64,000 nucleotides of DNA from Alloyangia pacifica (GCF_900116195.1 NZ_FOZW01000004.1:186001-250000), one strand, 5' to 3'. Counted from the stretch's first letter, positions 33,716-42,695 are shown. Translations and numbers: made by a program. Notes: a model not told the origin generated them from the letters alone.

Positions 33716-34545
33716 GACACCGCCTCGAGCCAATCGTGGGTGAAGTTGCCGTCGAAAACATGTGCGGTGCCGCCAGTCATCCAGACGCCATCTTCGCGCC
33801 AATCGACCTGCAGCGTGCCGCCGTCGAGCTCGATGGACACCTTGCGCCCGGTCAGGCCGCGGCGCGCGGCGGCAACGGCCGTGGCGCAGGAGGACGAGCC
33901 CGAGGCCAGCGTGAGCCCCGCGCCGCGCTCCCAGACCCGCATGCGCAGGTGGTCGGGGCCAATGAGGCTGGCGACCTGTACGTTGGTGCGCTGCGGGTAG
34001 AGCGGGTGGTGCTCATGCGCCGGGCCGAAGGTCTCGATGTCCACCGCGTCGGCGTCCTCGACGAAGAAGGTGCAGTGCGGGTTGCCCATGCCGGTGGCGG
34101 TGGGTTTGCCCTCGATCGGCAGCTCCAGCGTATCCATCTCGGAGGCGAGGGGGACTTCGTGCCAGTCGAGTTGGGGGTGGCCCATGTTCACCGATGTGAG
34201 CCCGTTGCCTGCGTCGCGCGCGTAGAGCGTGCCGCGTTCGGTGCTGAGCGTCAGCTCGGTCTTGGCGGTCTCGTCCATCAGGAAGCGCGCGATGCAGCGC
34301 GTGGCATTGCCGCAGGCGCCTGCGGTCGAGCCGTCGGCATTGTAGAAGGTCAGATGCGCATCGCCGCTGCCCTGCTCGATGATCGCGAGCTGGTCGAAGC
34401 CGACACCGCGGTGGCGGTCGGCGATGGCCATGGCGAGGGCAGGGGTCATGGCGACGGAGCGCGCACGCGCGTCCAGCACGACGAAGTCGTTTCCGAGCCC
34501 GTGCATCTTCATGAAGGGCAGAGTCTGGGGGCGTGCATGTTTCAT
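33712..34545 (-). CDS. dapF: Diaminopimelate epimerase
   Basis: Converts LL- to meso-diaminopimelate for lysine and peptidoglycan. The 277 residues contain [16 protein letters not shown] (11-26), the first catalytic Cys in GACGNATRC (about 81) and the second in [18 protein letters not shown] (about 226). Start at 34545; the shorter start at the Met of MKMHGLG has no ribosome-binding site. Heads the group dapF - mtaB - paiB-like - pcs on the minus strand. Confidence 0.96.
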   Translation of the reverse strand: MKHARPQTLPFMKMHGLGNDFVVLDARARSVAMTPALAMAIADRHRGVGFDQLAIIEQGSGDAHLTFYNADGSTAGACGNATRCIARFLMDETAKTELTLSTERGTLYARDAGNGLTSVNMGHPQLDWHEVPLASEMDTLELPIEGKPTATGMGNPHCTFFVEDADAVDIETFGPAHEHHPLYPQRTNVQVASLIGPDHLRMRVWERGAGLTLASGSSSCATAVAAARRGLTGRKVSIELDGGTLQVDWREDGVWMTGGTAHVFDGNFTHDWLEAVS

Positions 34546-34724
34546 CCGCGCGCATATACGCTTCTTGACGGAACGTTTCCAGCCTGCGTTGCGGGGAGCT
34601 GCCTTGCCTCTGGTGCATGCACTCCTTGCATGGAGGTACGCTGGTCCGGGGTATGTTCGGCAGAATTGTCATTTTTCCGCTTGACCCCCCACGCCACAGT
34701 TCCTAGAAGCCGCCCACACACAGT

Positions 34725-34800
34725 GGGCCGTTAGCTCAGTTGGTAGAGCAACTGACTTTTAATCAGTGGGTCGCAGGTTCGAATCCTGCACGGCTCACCA
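34725..34800 (+). tRNA. tRNA-Lys (anticodon UUU), copy 1
   Basis: Full cloverleaf: acceptor GGGCCGT pairs with ACGGCTC (one G-U), D arm GCTC/GAGC, anticodon stem ACTGA/TCAGT with loop CTTTTAA (anticodon TTT), T arm GCAGG-TTCGAAT-CCTGC, then A and encoded CCA ending at 34800. First of two tandem copies. Confidence 0.97.
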
Positions 34801-34823
34801 CTGTGTAAAAGTCCCGAGAGAGT

Positions 34824-34899
34824 GGGCCGTTAGCTCAGTTGGTAGAGCAACTGACTTTTAATCAGTGGGTCGCAGGTTCGAATCCTGCACGGCTCACCA
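34824..34899 (+). tRNA. tRNA-Lys (anticodon UUU), copy 2
   Basis: Identical in sequence to the copy starting at 34725, exactly 99 bp further on. The flanks also share AGTGGGCCG before and CACCACT after the gene, so the pair looks like a recent tandem duplication. The 200 bp that follow (34900-35100) show no gene. Confidence 0.97.
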
Positions 34900-35100
34900 C
34901 TCTGGCAGGTTTCATAGACAATACAATGGCTTCGGTCCTACCCGTATGGGGGGAGCGGTGTGCTGTAGGCAGCGCGCAGGCGCACCTGCAGAGGTCCACG
35001 ACATGCCCCGAAGCGCGCGAATCCCGAAATTGCCGAGAGAGTACATTCCCGCAGCCAGAAAGCGGGATGTCCCGCCCGGCCTCGTGGTGGCGGCGCGGGC

Positions 35101-36597
35101 TCAACCGGGCGGAATCACTGAGTCCGTTTCGACGGGATAGGGCGCGGTCACGCGGCGTGTTCTGAACTTCAGGGCCGGGTGATCCGCGTAGATGCACCGG
35201 GTGATCATGTAGGATTCGACGGCAAGCGACACGACGTACCAGAGGAACCGGGGGATGCCGTCCTGCAGGAAGGTCATCGCGGCAAGATAGCCGACGAAAC
35301 CGCCGCAGAAAGCGATCAGCCTTCGCGCCATGAGCTCGTCTCCGACGCTGCGCGCCACCGCCGCCGCCCGGAAGAAGTTCACCGCGCCCATGGCGGCGAT
35401 GCCGAGAAACATCATCAAGCCCACCAGCCCCAGTTCGGTGAGCAACTCCAGGTAGAGGCTGTGGGTCGAGCGCCCTTCGCCGCGGAAGATCAGCCCGTCA
35501 TCCAGCGCGCCGTTCTGGTAGTACGCCTTGAAGTTGCCCTGGCCGACCCCGAACCACGGGTGCTCGTTGAACAGGTTGTAGGCGACGGTCCAGCTGGCGA
35601 GCCGGCCCTCAGTGCTGGTGTCCTGCGCTTCGCCCTCGGTGGCGGTGCTCAGGATGCTGGTGAAGCGTTCGATCAACTCGTCGCTGGCAACCGCGCCGGC
35701 CAGCATGACAACGAGCACGCCGATCATCCCTGCTGCGAGGAACTGCTTGCGGGTGAAGCTGGTGCTCAGGACGATCAGTCCCAGCGCCAGCCCGATGAGC
35801 GCCCCACGGGACTGTGTTGCAAGAAGCCCGGCGATGAGCACCCCGGAAATTATCGTCCAGGTGACCATCGCCACCGGACCGCGCGCATTGAGTAGGTAAA
35901 ACAGGCCGAGCGGTATCGTGAAGACCACAATGGCCGCAAAGAAGTTGGGGTCGATCAGCATGCCCGAGAGCCGGCCTGAGCCTTCGGTAAGTCGGGCGAA
36001 GCCGCTGAAACCGGTCGGCGAGGGGGCGATGGCAAGCTGGTAGAGGCCCAGGCTGCATATGAGGAAGATCGGCAAGGTTGCCGCAAGCGCCACGGTATCG
36101 AAACCGCGCCTGTTGTTCATGAAGGCGAGCGCCAGGATCGCCACGACGGCGTCTTTGAAGAATTCGATCGAATCGTGAACGCTCACGGACCAGCGGAGGG
36201 CATAGGTCGCGCTGACCAGCTTCACGGCAAAGATGATCGCCAGGCAGCAGATGGTCACACGCGGCACATAGGGCAGATCGCGGTAGATCGCGTAGCGCGC
36301 GAGAAGCAGGACGAAGAGCCCCGGCGCGGTGATCTTGGCCAGGGAGGGAATGTCGTAAGCCTCGATGAGGTTGTCCGACGCGTTGGAAATGATCAGAGCG
36401 ATCAGGCCAGCGAGCGCGATCATCGGGAAGCGGATGCCGACGGTGAAGATCAGCAGTGCCACGGGCAGGGCCAGCATCAGCGTGGTGCGTCCCGCAAGGA
36501 CGTAGGCCAACCCGAGCGCACAGAGTCCGCTGATCAGGATCACCAGCGCGCCGCGCCAGTCGATGCGTCTGTTGGGCGTGTGTGTGGCGTCGCTCAT
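35101..36597 (-). CDS. O-antigen ligase/Wzy-like polysaccharide polymerase
   Basis: A 498-residue inner-membrane protein with about twelve hydrophobic segments and a periplasmic loop (about 340-385; WFGVGQGNFKAYYQ and STHSLYLELLTELG) containing the H-x-x-x-L-x-x-x-x-E pattern of the Wzy_C/O-antigen ligase family. In a Wzx/Wzy locus it would polymerise repeat units; ligase activity is the alternative. ATG at 36597 overlaps the stop of a 68-aa gene (ATGA) which in turn overlaps the flippase stop, so all three are one translationally coupled operon running left from the divergent promoter region near 38.4 kb. Confidence 0.88.
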   Translation of the reverse strand: MSDATHTPNRRIDWRGALVILISGLCALGLAYVLAGRTTLMLALPVALLIFTVGIRFPMIALAGLIALIISNASDNLIEAYDIPSLAKITAPGLFVLLLARYAIYRDLPYVPRVTICCLAIIFAVKLVSATYALRWSVSVHDSIEFFKDAVVAILALAFMNNRRGFDTVALAATLPIFLICSLGLYQLAIAPSPTGFSGFARLTEGSGRLSGMLIDPNFFAAIVVFTIPLGLFYLLNARGPVAMVTWTIISGVLIAGLLATQSRGALIGLALGLIVLSTSFTRKQFLAAGMIGVLVVMLAGAVASDELIERFTSILSTATEGEAQDTSTEGRLASWTVAYNLFNEHPWFGVGQGNFKAYYQNGALDDGLIFRGEGRSTHSLYLELLTELGLVGLMMFLGIAAMGAVNFFRAAAVARSVGDELMARRLIAFCGGFVGYLAAMTFLQDGIPRFLWYVVSLAVESYMITRCIYADHPALKFRTRRVTAPYPVETDSVIPPG

Positions 36598-36800
36598 TCC
36601 TGCCTCGGCGTTTCGTTCGGGCGTCGGGGCTGATCGGAGGTGAAGCACCCGCGCAGCCTGCGGGCATTTCCGAGAAGATTGCGCGAGGCATTTTGCAGGG
36701 GCACCCAGCCCGCCTGGTCGCGCCGGGCGCGGTCTGGCCGGGTGCTGGCGAAACGGCCGACGCCCTGCACCGGCTCGCCGTGTTTTTGCGCCGGGGTCAT
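36594..36800 (-). CDS. Unrecognised 68-aa basic protein between wzx and the polymerase gene
   Basis: A 68-residue, strongly basic protein (17 Arg/Lys by count of the reading) without a membrane segment or signal peptide: MTPAQKHGEPVQGVGRFAST at the start and RRLRGCFTSDQPRRPNETPR near the end. It is accepted as a gene because its ATG overlaps the flippase stop (ATGA, 36797-36800) and its TGA overlaps the polymerase ATG (ATGA, 36594-36597), filling the gap between two coupled genes exactly; chance would rarely do this at both ends. No family is recognised. A regulatory or complex-bridging role in polysaccharide assembly is conjecture. Confidence 0.6.
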   Translation of the reverse strand: MTPAQKHGEPVQGVGRFASTRPDRARRDQAGWVPLQNASRNLLGNARRLRGCFTSDQPRRPNETPRQE

Positions 36801-38242
36801 GCGCGCCTCCGCTTCAGGATGAACCTGTGTCCGGCCACAAAGACGCCCGGCAGCACCACGCGCAGCGCGATGAGGTAGACCGCGGCAAAGGCGGCTGCCC
36901 CCGCCATCAACCTGAGCAGTTCGGACCCGGTGTGCATCTGCAGGGCAAGGAAGGCCGCGACAGAGGCGCTGCCGGTACAGATCAGCGCCGGGCGCAGCGC
37001 TTCCAGCAACCTTGGCAGCGTGATGCTCATCACCCGCTTGGTGGCAAGGTAGATGGGCACGAACCGCACGAAGGCCATTACGAGTTGCGCGGCGGCGACG
37101 GCGGTGATGCCGAAGGGAATCGCAACGGCCAGCAACAGCACGAAGATGGGCAGGTTGACCAGCGCGGCGCGGAACATCAGGTCTGTGCGGCTGACCGCCT
37201 TGAGAAGCTGACCGGGCACCATGTTCAATGTGCTGACGGCCAGTGCAGCGGCAATAAACTGCATCGGCGCGACCATGTCGTACCATTTCTCGGTGTAAAG
37301 CACGTGCACCGTCGGTTCGGCGAGCACGGCAATCGCTGCGCCGATTCCGAACATCAGAAGCGCGCAGTAACGCAGCGACTGGTAGTAGTACTTCGCCAGT
37401 TCCTCGGGGTGGGTCTGCATCTTCGACATCACGGGATGCAGCACGGTCCCGGCGACCGAGATGAAGCTCTTGATCGCCAGCTCGGGGATTCGATAGGCGA
37501 TGGCGTAAATCCCCAGGGCCGCGGGGCCGAGGAACTTGCCCACCATGAGGTTGTCGAGAAGTCGCGGCGAGGCGTTGATGGTCTCGGCACCGATAAGGTA
37601 AGAGCCGAAGCCCATCACGTAGCGCACCGTCGGCCAGTCGGGCAGGGCGCTGGGCTTCCAGGGGCGCATCCAATAGAGCAGGAGCGTTGCTACGAGGGCC
37701 CCGGCGATGTAGCCGACCACCAGCGCCCAGACCCCGAAGCCCATGATCGCCAGGATGATTGAAATCACACCCTTGGTGATCCCCTGGGCCATGTCGGGGA
37801 TCATCTTCTTGCGCAAGTTCAGTTCGCGGAACAGCAGGCTGTAGTGCACCGATCCCAGCGCGCGGATCACCAGCACCAGGCAGACCGTACCGAGCAGTGG
37901 TTGCAATTCCGCAGACTCAAAGAGCCGCGCGATCGCGCCCGAGCCCAGCCACAGCAGCAGGGCCATCACGCTCGAGGTGAAGATCGCACAAACGAAGACG
38001 GCATTTGCGGTCTCTTGCTGGCGATGCTTAACCGAGATCAGCGCGGCGCCGAGACCGAATTTCGAGATGATCTCGAAGTAGCCCATGATCGCCAGGCAGA
38101 TGGCCATCAGGCCGAATTCCTCGGGATCGACATGGCGTGCGATGATGATGACCGCGACGAAGTTCAGAAGTTTGGTGGAGGTGAAGGAGAGGTATGCCCA
38201 GAAGAGGTTCTTGGACGTGGCCTTGCCGGGAGAGAATGCCAT
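36797..38242 (-). CDS. MOP-superfamily flippase (Wzx-like)
   Basis: Inner-membrane flippase of 481 residues with about fourteen hydrophobic segments, moving undecaprenyl-linked repeat units to the periplasm. The N terminus FWAYLSFTSTKLLNFVAVII and the pattern HVDPEEFGLMAICLAI fit the polysaccharide_synt_C/MviN-like MOP family (WzxC/ExoT-like). Start at 38242 with GAGGAT 8 nt upstream gives the usual length; the frame runs on to 38353. First gene of the leftward operon. Confidence 0.92.
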   Translation of the reverse strand: MAFSPGKATSKNLFWAYLSFTSTKLLNFVAVIIIARHVDPEEFGLMAICLAIMGYFEIISKFGLGAALISVKHRQQETANAVFVCAIFTSSVMALLLWLGSGAIARLFESAELQPLLGTVCLVLVIRALGSVHYSLLFRELNLRKKMIPDMAQGITKGVISIILAIMGFGVWALVVGYIAGALVATLLLYWMRPWKPSALPDWPTVRYVMGFGSYLIGAETINASPRLLDNLMVGKFLGPAALGIYAIAYRIPELAIKSFISVAGTVLHPVMSKMQTHPEELAKYYYQSLRYCALLMFGIGAAIAVLAEPTVHVLYTEKWYDMVAPMQFIAAALAVSTLNMVPGQLLKAVSRTDLMFRAALVNLPIFVLLLAVAIPFGITAVAAAQLVMAFVRFVPIYLATKRVMSITLPRLLEALRPALICTGSASVAAFLALQMHTGSELLRLMAGAAAFAAVYLIALRVVLPGVFVAGHRFILKRRRA

Positions 38243-38565
38243 GCAGCAAATCCTCGAAAACATGAGGAGAAAAAAGAAAATTCCAGCCAGATAAAATGAG
38301 ACGGCCGGGTGCGAGAATCGAGCCCAGTCTACGGTCATCGTCGCCCGCGGCAAAGGATTAAACCGCGTCGGGAGGCCCGCCGGCTAAGAATGCCGCGTTC
38401 GTAGGCCGATGATCCTCACTTGCGCGTGAGCAGCCTCGGAGACGTGTCGAATTGTTGCCGCAGGGCAGCGTGGGTGCTACAGTCCTTTCTCGAAAGTTAA
38501 TATTATCGCTCTTTATCAAACTCTTTTTTGCTGACGCCTCAGGGTGTCCATGGATTGGTTTTACC
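38243..38565. promoter_or_regulatory. Divergent promoter region of the exopolysaccharide locus, with a sigma70-like promoter
   Basis: This 323-bp region separates the leftward wzx operon from the rightward Wzz-like gene. On the plus strand TTGCCG (38455-38460) and TACAGT (38478-38483) with a 17-bp spacer make a good sigma70 -35/-10 pair; transcription would begin near 38490. Bases 38490-38530 are distinctly AT-rich. No clear promoter for the minus-strand operon was found by eye. Confidence 0.55.
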
Positions 38566-39732
38566 GTGAAACGCATCATTCTTGCTATCGTCGTGTTCGG
38601 CGCTGTTCTCACGCCCCTGGTCTTTGCAATCAAGCAGTCGCAGCCAACGTTCGAGGCGCGGTCTCTCGTGTCCTTCGCGCTCGGGCGCGAATACGTCTAC
38701 GTGCCCGACCCCAGCCTCACCGATATCCGCGCCCCGAACGCCGGTGACTTCCAGGGGTTCGTGAACGCCGAGATGTTGCTGCTCGACAACCCGAAGCTGG
38801 TGCGCGAGGCGATCGAGACGGTCGGGCTGAACCGGGTGTTCCCGGACATGCCGGACACCGAGGCCGGACTTGTCGGCGCGACGATCCGTCTCGACGAAAA
38901 CACGATGATCGAGCTGATCACTGGATCCTACGTGGTCAAGGTCTCGGTCTTCCATACCAACCCGATTATCGCGGCAGAGCTGGTCAACGCGCTCGTCAGC
39001 GCGTTTCTCGATCACCGGCGGGTCATGTATACCGAGCGCGAGTTGACGACCATCACCGCACGGCTTGAAAAGGCGCAGCAGGAGGCCGAGGAGATCGACT
39101 CCGCCCTGGTCGAGCTGCTGGGTGCTCCGGATGCGACCGGGCTGCAGATCGAATACGAGAACTCCGTCCGCGACGAGGTCGAGCTCAACACCGAGCTGCG
39201 CGATGCGCGGCTGAACATGATTTCCCTACAGCAACGCAAGACGTCGTTCGAAAATCGTCTTGGCTTCGAGGCCGAGGCGCTGGCGGCGGAAACCGAGATC
39301 GAAGAGGCGCAAAGCCGTATCAGCTATCTCGAGGAGGAATACCGCGAGACCCAGGCGCATATCGCGCAGCTCTCTGACATCATGCCCCGCGCACGGCTGC
39401 TGCAAGCGCGGCAGGAAGCGCAGACGAGCCGTATCGCGGAGCTTGACCTGCGGCTGCGGGATGCGCGGGCGGTCGAGGTCTCGGGCTTCGACAACGTGCG
39501 GGTGATCGAAGAGGGCACGCCCCCGATCAACCCGGTCAGCATGTCGGAAAAGGCGCAGCTCGCAATTGCCATCGTCGTGGCCTGCATTGCCGCATTTGCC
39601 GCCTACATGATGGCTGTGCTTCTGGGGTCGCGTCCGCGCAGCCCCCGCGACGAAGATCTGCAGGCGCCTGGTGTGACGGTGATGAAGCAGTCGCCGCGTG
39701 GTGACGACCGTCCGGCGCACGTCGTGCGCTGA
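38566..39732 (+). CDS. Wzz-like polysaccharide co-polymerase (chain-length determinant), no kinase domain
   Basis: A 388-residue inner-membrane protein with one N-terminal segment (VKRIILAIVVFGAVLTPLVF), a periplasmic region with a Wzz-type fold and long coiled coil (about 155-305), the motif EEGTPPINPVSMSEKA before the second segment (AIAIVVACIAAFAAYMMAVL) and a 45-residue cytoplasmic tail. The P-rich motif before the last segment is the Wzz/PCP signature. There is no Walker-type tyrosine-kinase domain, so it is a PCP without an attached kinase. The GTG at 38566 has only a weak ribosome-binding site; an open frame extends back to 38452. Confidence 0.82.
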   Translation: MKRIILAIVVFGAVLTPLVFAIKQSQPTFEARSLVSFALGREYVYVPDPSLTDIRAPNAGDFQGFVNAEMLLLDNPKLVREAIETVGLNRVFPDMPDTEAGLVGATIRLDENTMIELITGSYVVKVSVFHTNPIIAAELVNALVSAFLDHRRVMYTERELTTITARLEKAQQEAEEIDSALVELLGAPDATGLQIEYENSVRDEVELNTELRDARLNMISLQQRKTSFENRLGFEAEALAAETEIEEAQSRISYLEEEYRETQAHIAQLSDIMPRARLLQARQEAQTSRIAELDLRLRDARAVEVSGFDNVRVIEEGTPPINPVSMSEKAQLAIAIVVACIAAFAAYMMAVLLGSRPRSPRDEDLQAPGVTVMKQSPRGDDRPAHVVR

Positions 39733-39794
39733 ACTCGACGCGCGCGACCTTGCATGGCCGCGCGCGGACTCATTTTCTTGCGACGGACTGTCCC

Positions 39795-41042
39795 ATGAAG
39801 GCTGCCAATATTGATCTCCACGGGCACACACTGGCTCTGGAAGCCCCGGCCCCGCTTCGTCTGGGTTACCTCATCGACACGCTGCTCACCGGCGGTGCCG
39901 AACGGCTCGTGCTCACCTTCGCCGAGGCGGTGCGCGGGCGATCCGACATGGCGCTGACCGTCTTCGTCCTGAGCGATCTCGCCACGCCTTTCCTCGAACG
40001 CCTGAGGGCGTCGGGCACCGATGTGGTGCTGCTGCCGGGTCGCAACCTGGCCGACTTTGGGCGCTTCCGGCGGCTGGTGGCGGCGCTTCGGGACAGGCGG
40101 ATCGAATACCTGCACGCGCATCTCGCCTCCTCCAGCACGCTGGGGGCCTACGCCTCGCGGCTGCTGGGCATCCCCTTCATGACCACTCTCCACAACGTGA
40201 GGCCGTCCGTGCGGCGCATCCGTCCCGGACGGAGGCTGCTGCAGGGGGTCGCCATGCGCCTGCCGGGGGTCAACAAGATCGCCGTCGGCGAAGCGGTCGC
40301 CACGGCTGCCGCCGGCGAGATCGGACGGTCCGGCTGCCGGGTGGTGCCCAACGCTGTCTCCGAGACTGTCGTTGCAGCACCGGACGCGCGGGCCCGGCTG
40401 CGCAGCGAGCTCGGTCTCGCGGACGATCAGATCGCGCTGGTCTGCGTCGGAGCGATCATCGGCCAGAAGGCGCATGAGGTGCTGCTGGATGCCTTTGCAA
40501 TGATCCGCGAACATGCGCCGCGAGCCGTGCTGCTGCTGGTGGGCGACGCGCGCGACACGCCGCGGCACGAGGCGTTGCTCGCGCAGGCCGAGCGGCTGGG
40601 GCTGGGCGGCAATGTGCTGCGCCTTCTGGGCATGCGCAGCGACATCCCCGAGGTGCTTGCCGCCAGCGACATCTTCGTCAGCTCCTCGCATTGGGAGGGC
40701 GCGCCGGTATCGCTGCTCGAGGCCATGGCGAACGGCTTGCCCCCGGTGGTCACCGACGTCGGCGAGAACGCCTTGGTGCTCGATGGAACGGGCGCGATCC
40801 TCGTACGGCCGAGCGATCCCGAGGCGCTGGCGCGGGGTGTGATCGAGTTCATCGACTCCCCGGATCGCGCTGCGCGGACTTCCGATGCCGTTCGGGAGCG
40901 CGCGCTTGGGCGCTACGGCGTCGCGACCTGGGTTGAACGGCTGCTGGCGATCTACGCTGAAACCGGACATCGCAGGGATTGGCATCGCCCGCGCGCGGAT
41001 GTGCCCGCCCCGAAGCTGCAGAGCCGGAAGGCGTCGCGGTGA
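39795..41042 (+). CDS. Glycosyltransferase family 4 protein
   Basis: A 415-residue cytoplasmic GT-B glycosyltransferase. The N-terminal acceptor domain opens with LGYLIDTLLTGGAERLVLTF (24-43); the C-terminal nucleotide-sugar domain has VCVGAIIGQKAHEVLLDAFA, the sugar-nucleotide motif SSSHWEGAPVSLLEAMANGL (E-x7-E) and VTDVGENALVLDGTGAILV. Retaining mechanism is a family property; donor and acceptor sugars are unknown. Second gene of the rightward half of the polysaccharide locus. Confidence 0.92.
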   Translation: MKAANIDLHGHTLALEAPAPLRLGYLIDTLLTGGAERLVLTFAEAVRGRSDMALTVFVLSDLATPFLERLRASGTDVVLLPGRNLADFGRFRRLVAALRDRRIEYLHAHLASSSTLGAYASRLLGIPFMTTLHNVRPSVRRIRPGRRLLQGVAMRLPGVNKIAVGEAVATAAAGEIGRSGCRVVPNAVSETVVAAPDARARLRSELGLADDQIALVCVGAIIGQKAHEVLLDAFAMIREHAPRAVLLLVGDARDTPRHEALLAQAERLGLGGNVLRLLGMRSDIPEVLAASDIFVSSSHWEGAPVSLLEAMANGLPPVVTDVGENALVLDGTGAILVRPSDPEALARGVIEFIDSPDRAARTSDAVRERALGRYGVATWVERLLAIYAETGHRRDWHRPRADVPAPKLQSRKASR

Positions 41043-41095
41043 CGGGCAGAACGGTCACGCTTGGGTGTGCGCCGCGGCACGCGGGCCATAATTCC

Positions 41096-41125
41096 TTGAC
41101 GCATCTTCCGGGCGTTGCGTATCGT
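41096..41125 (+). promoter_or_regulatory. Possible sigma70 promoter before the small membrane-protein gene
   Basis: TTGACG (41096-41101) and TATCGT (41120-41125) with an 18-bp spacer. The site is in the 240-bp gap after the glycosyltransferase gene and about 160 bp before the 93-aa gene. Confidence 0.4.
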
Positions 41126-41282
41126 CAAGCCATAGTATCGCGTAGCGGGTCCGCCGTGTCTGGAAGACAGGGCCTGTATTTTTGGAAATTGTCCCAGATG
41201 TTCAGGGGGACCAAGTGTCGGTCATCATTGCTAACCCGGCTGGAACGCTCACGGATTTCATCCGACTGGTCAGGAATGGAAG

Positions 41283-41564
41283 ATGCCGCTCAACGCTCTA
41301 GAAAGGAGGCTCCGCGTCTGGCGCGGTCAGGGTTCCACCGACCGCTCTCAAACGTCGCCCATGGGCAGACGGGCTGAAGAACCGCCCCGGCGGGACCGTC
41401 AATATGTCCGGCAGGCGATACTCATAGTTTCTTGTGCGCTAACCGCAATTTTTTACGTTTGGCTTATTTCATTCTTCGTTGGTTTCAGCCTTGGGGCGGT
41501 TGCCTGGATTGGGATTGCATCTTTGGGCGCGCTTGCCGGTTTCATTCTCGCGATCATTCTCTGA
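41283..41564 (+). CDS. Small two-segment membrane protein, hypothetical
   Basis: A 93-residue protein: a basic, Arg-rich N-terminal 42 residues, then two adjacent hydrophobic segments (about 45-68, AILIVSCALTAIFYVWLISF, and 70-93, LGAVAWIGIASLGALAGFIL) ending at the C terminus. AGGAATGGAAG precedes the ATG. It lies between a glycosyltransferase and the sulfotransferase gene. No family is recognised. Base composition of the hydrophobic part is lower in GC than neighbouring genes. Confidence 0.5.
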   Translation: MPLNALERRLRVWRGQGSTDRSQTSPMGRRAEEPPRRDRQYVRQAILIVSCALTAIFYVWLISFFVGFSLGAVAWIGIASLGALAGFILAIIL

Positions 41565-41702
41565 TCGTCCGGTCCGCGCGCACTGCCTGCCTCGACGTGA
41601 GGTACCGTGACTGCACCGATCCGAGCCTTCCTCCCGAATTTTCTCCGGCGCGCGTGGCGTCGTGACCCAAGGCGATCGGCGATGCAGTAGGAGACGCTGC
41701 CC

Positions 41703-42695
41703 GTGTCGACGCATTCTCTCCCGTCCGATCCCGAAGCCGTTTCCGGGACAGACCTCTTTCCGCCCGCGGCCTACCTGATCGGGGCGCCGAAATGCGGCAC
41801 GACCGCGCTTGGCCACTACCTCGCCCAACATCCCGGGGTGAGCTTCAGCAATCCCAAGGAACCTCACTTCTATTCCCATGATTTGAAGGGCCTGTGCCGC
41901 TGCGAGGACCTGGAAGCCTACCGCGCCAACTTTCCCACGCGGCCGCAGGCCAAGGTAATGATGGAGGGGTCGGTCTGGTACTTCTATTCCGACACCGCGA
42001 TCACAGAAATCCTCAAGGCGCGCCCGGATGCGAAGTTCATCGTCATGCTGCGCAACCCGGTCCGGATGCTTGCCTCGCTGCACCGGCAGCTGATCCATGC
42101 GCTCGACGAAAACGAAGAGGATTTCCGCAAGGCCTGGGATCTGTCAGAGGCCCGTGCCGAGGGGAGGAGCCTGCCGCGGCATTGCCGCGCGCCCTCGACG
42201 TTGCTCTACCATCGCACCGCTGCCTTCGGAGAGATGCTGTCGCGTCTCTACGCCCGTGTCCCACGCGAGCGCGTGCTGGTGCTGTTCCAGGAAGACATGC
42301 GCTCCGACACCGCCGAGACCTACCGGCAGGCCCTGGACTTCCTCGGGCTGAGCGATGACGGGCGGGTGGAATTCCCCTCGATCAACGAGGCCAAGCGCGC
42401 GCGCTCCAAGCTCGTGCGTTTCGTGGTCTCGCGTGCCGGTCCCGCGCGGGAAATGGTGTCGCGGCCGATCAAGAGAATCCTCGGTGTCCAGTCGCTGGGA
42501 TTGGTGCGCAAGATGAACGAGCTCAACAACGCCAAGCTCGCCAAGGTGCCCGTGCTGGACGACCTCGCCGTGGAAATCGCCGAGACCTACGCCGAGGACA
42601 TGCTGCTCCTGCAGGAGCTTGTGGGGCGCGATCTTGCATCCCTGGGCTGGCCGGTCCCGGACCCGGTGCGCCCCAGATCCGCCGCCGGGGGGTGA
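41703..42695 (+). CDS. PAPS-dependent sulfotransferase
   Basis: A 330-residue sulfotransferase of the Sulfotransfer_1/3 fold. The 5'-phosphosulfate loop is LIGAPKCGTTALGHYLAQHP (about 25-44) and the 3'-phosphate-binding motif is FIVMLRNPVRMLASLHRQLI (about 110-130). GTG start at 41703 with AGGAGA 8 nt upstream. The gene sits between polysaccharide genes, and sat-cysC at 16.6 kb supplies PAPS, so sulfation of a sugar in the exopolysaccharide or its lipid-linked unit is likely; the acceptor is not determinable here. Confidence 0.9.
   Translation: MSTHSLPSDPEAVSGTDLFPPAAYLIGAPKCGTTALGHYLAQHPGVSFSNPKEPHFYSHDLKGLCRCEDLEAYRANFPTRPQAKVMMEGSVWYFYSDTAITEILKARPDAKFIVMLRNPVRMLASLHRQLIHALDENEEDFRKAWDLSEARAEGRSLPRHCRAPSTLLYHRTAAFGEMLSRLYARVPRERVLVLFQEDMRSDTAETYRQALDFLGLSDDGRVEFPSINEAKRARSKLVRFVVSRAGPAREMVSRPIKRILGVQSLGLVRKMNELNNAKLAKVPVLDDLAVEIAETYAEDMLLLQELVGRDLASLGWPVPDPVRPRSAAGG

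Noticed and set aside
34900..35100. Small frames after the tRNA-Lys pair
   Set aside because: They include the tRNA end in translation or lack a start signal; nothing supports a gene.
36582..36878. Plus-strand 98-codon frame over the wzx-polymerase junction
   Set aside because: It overlaps the coupled minus-strand genes and lacks a ribosome-binding site; the minus-strand 68-aa frame explains the junction better.
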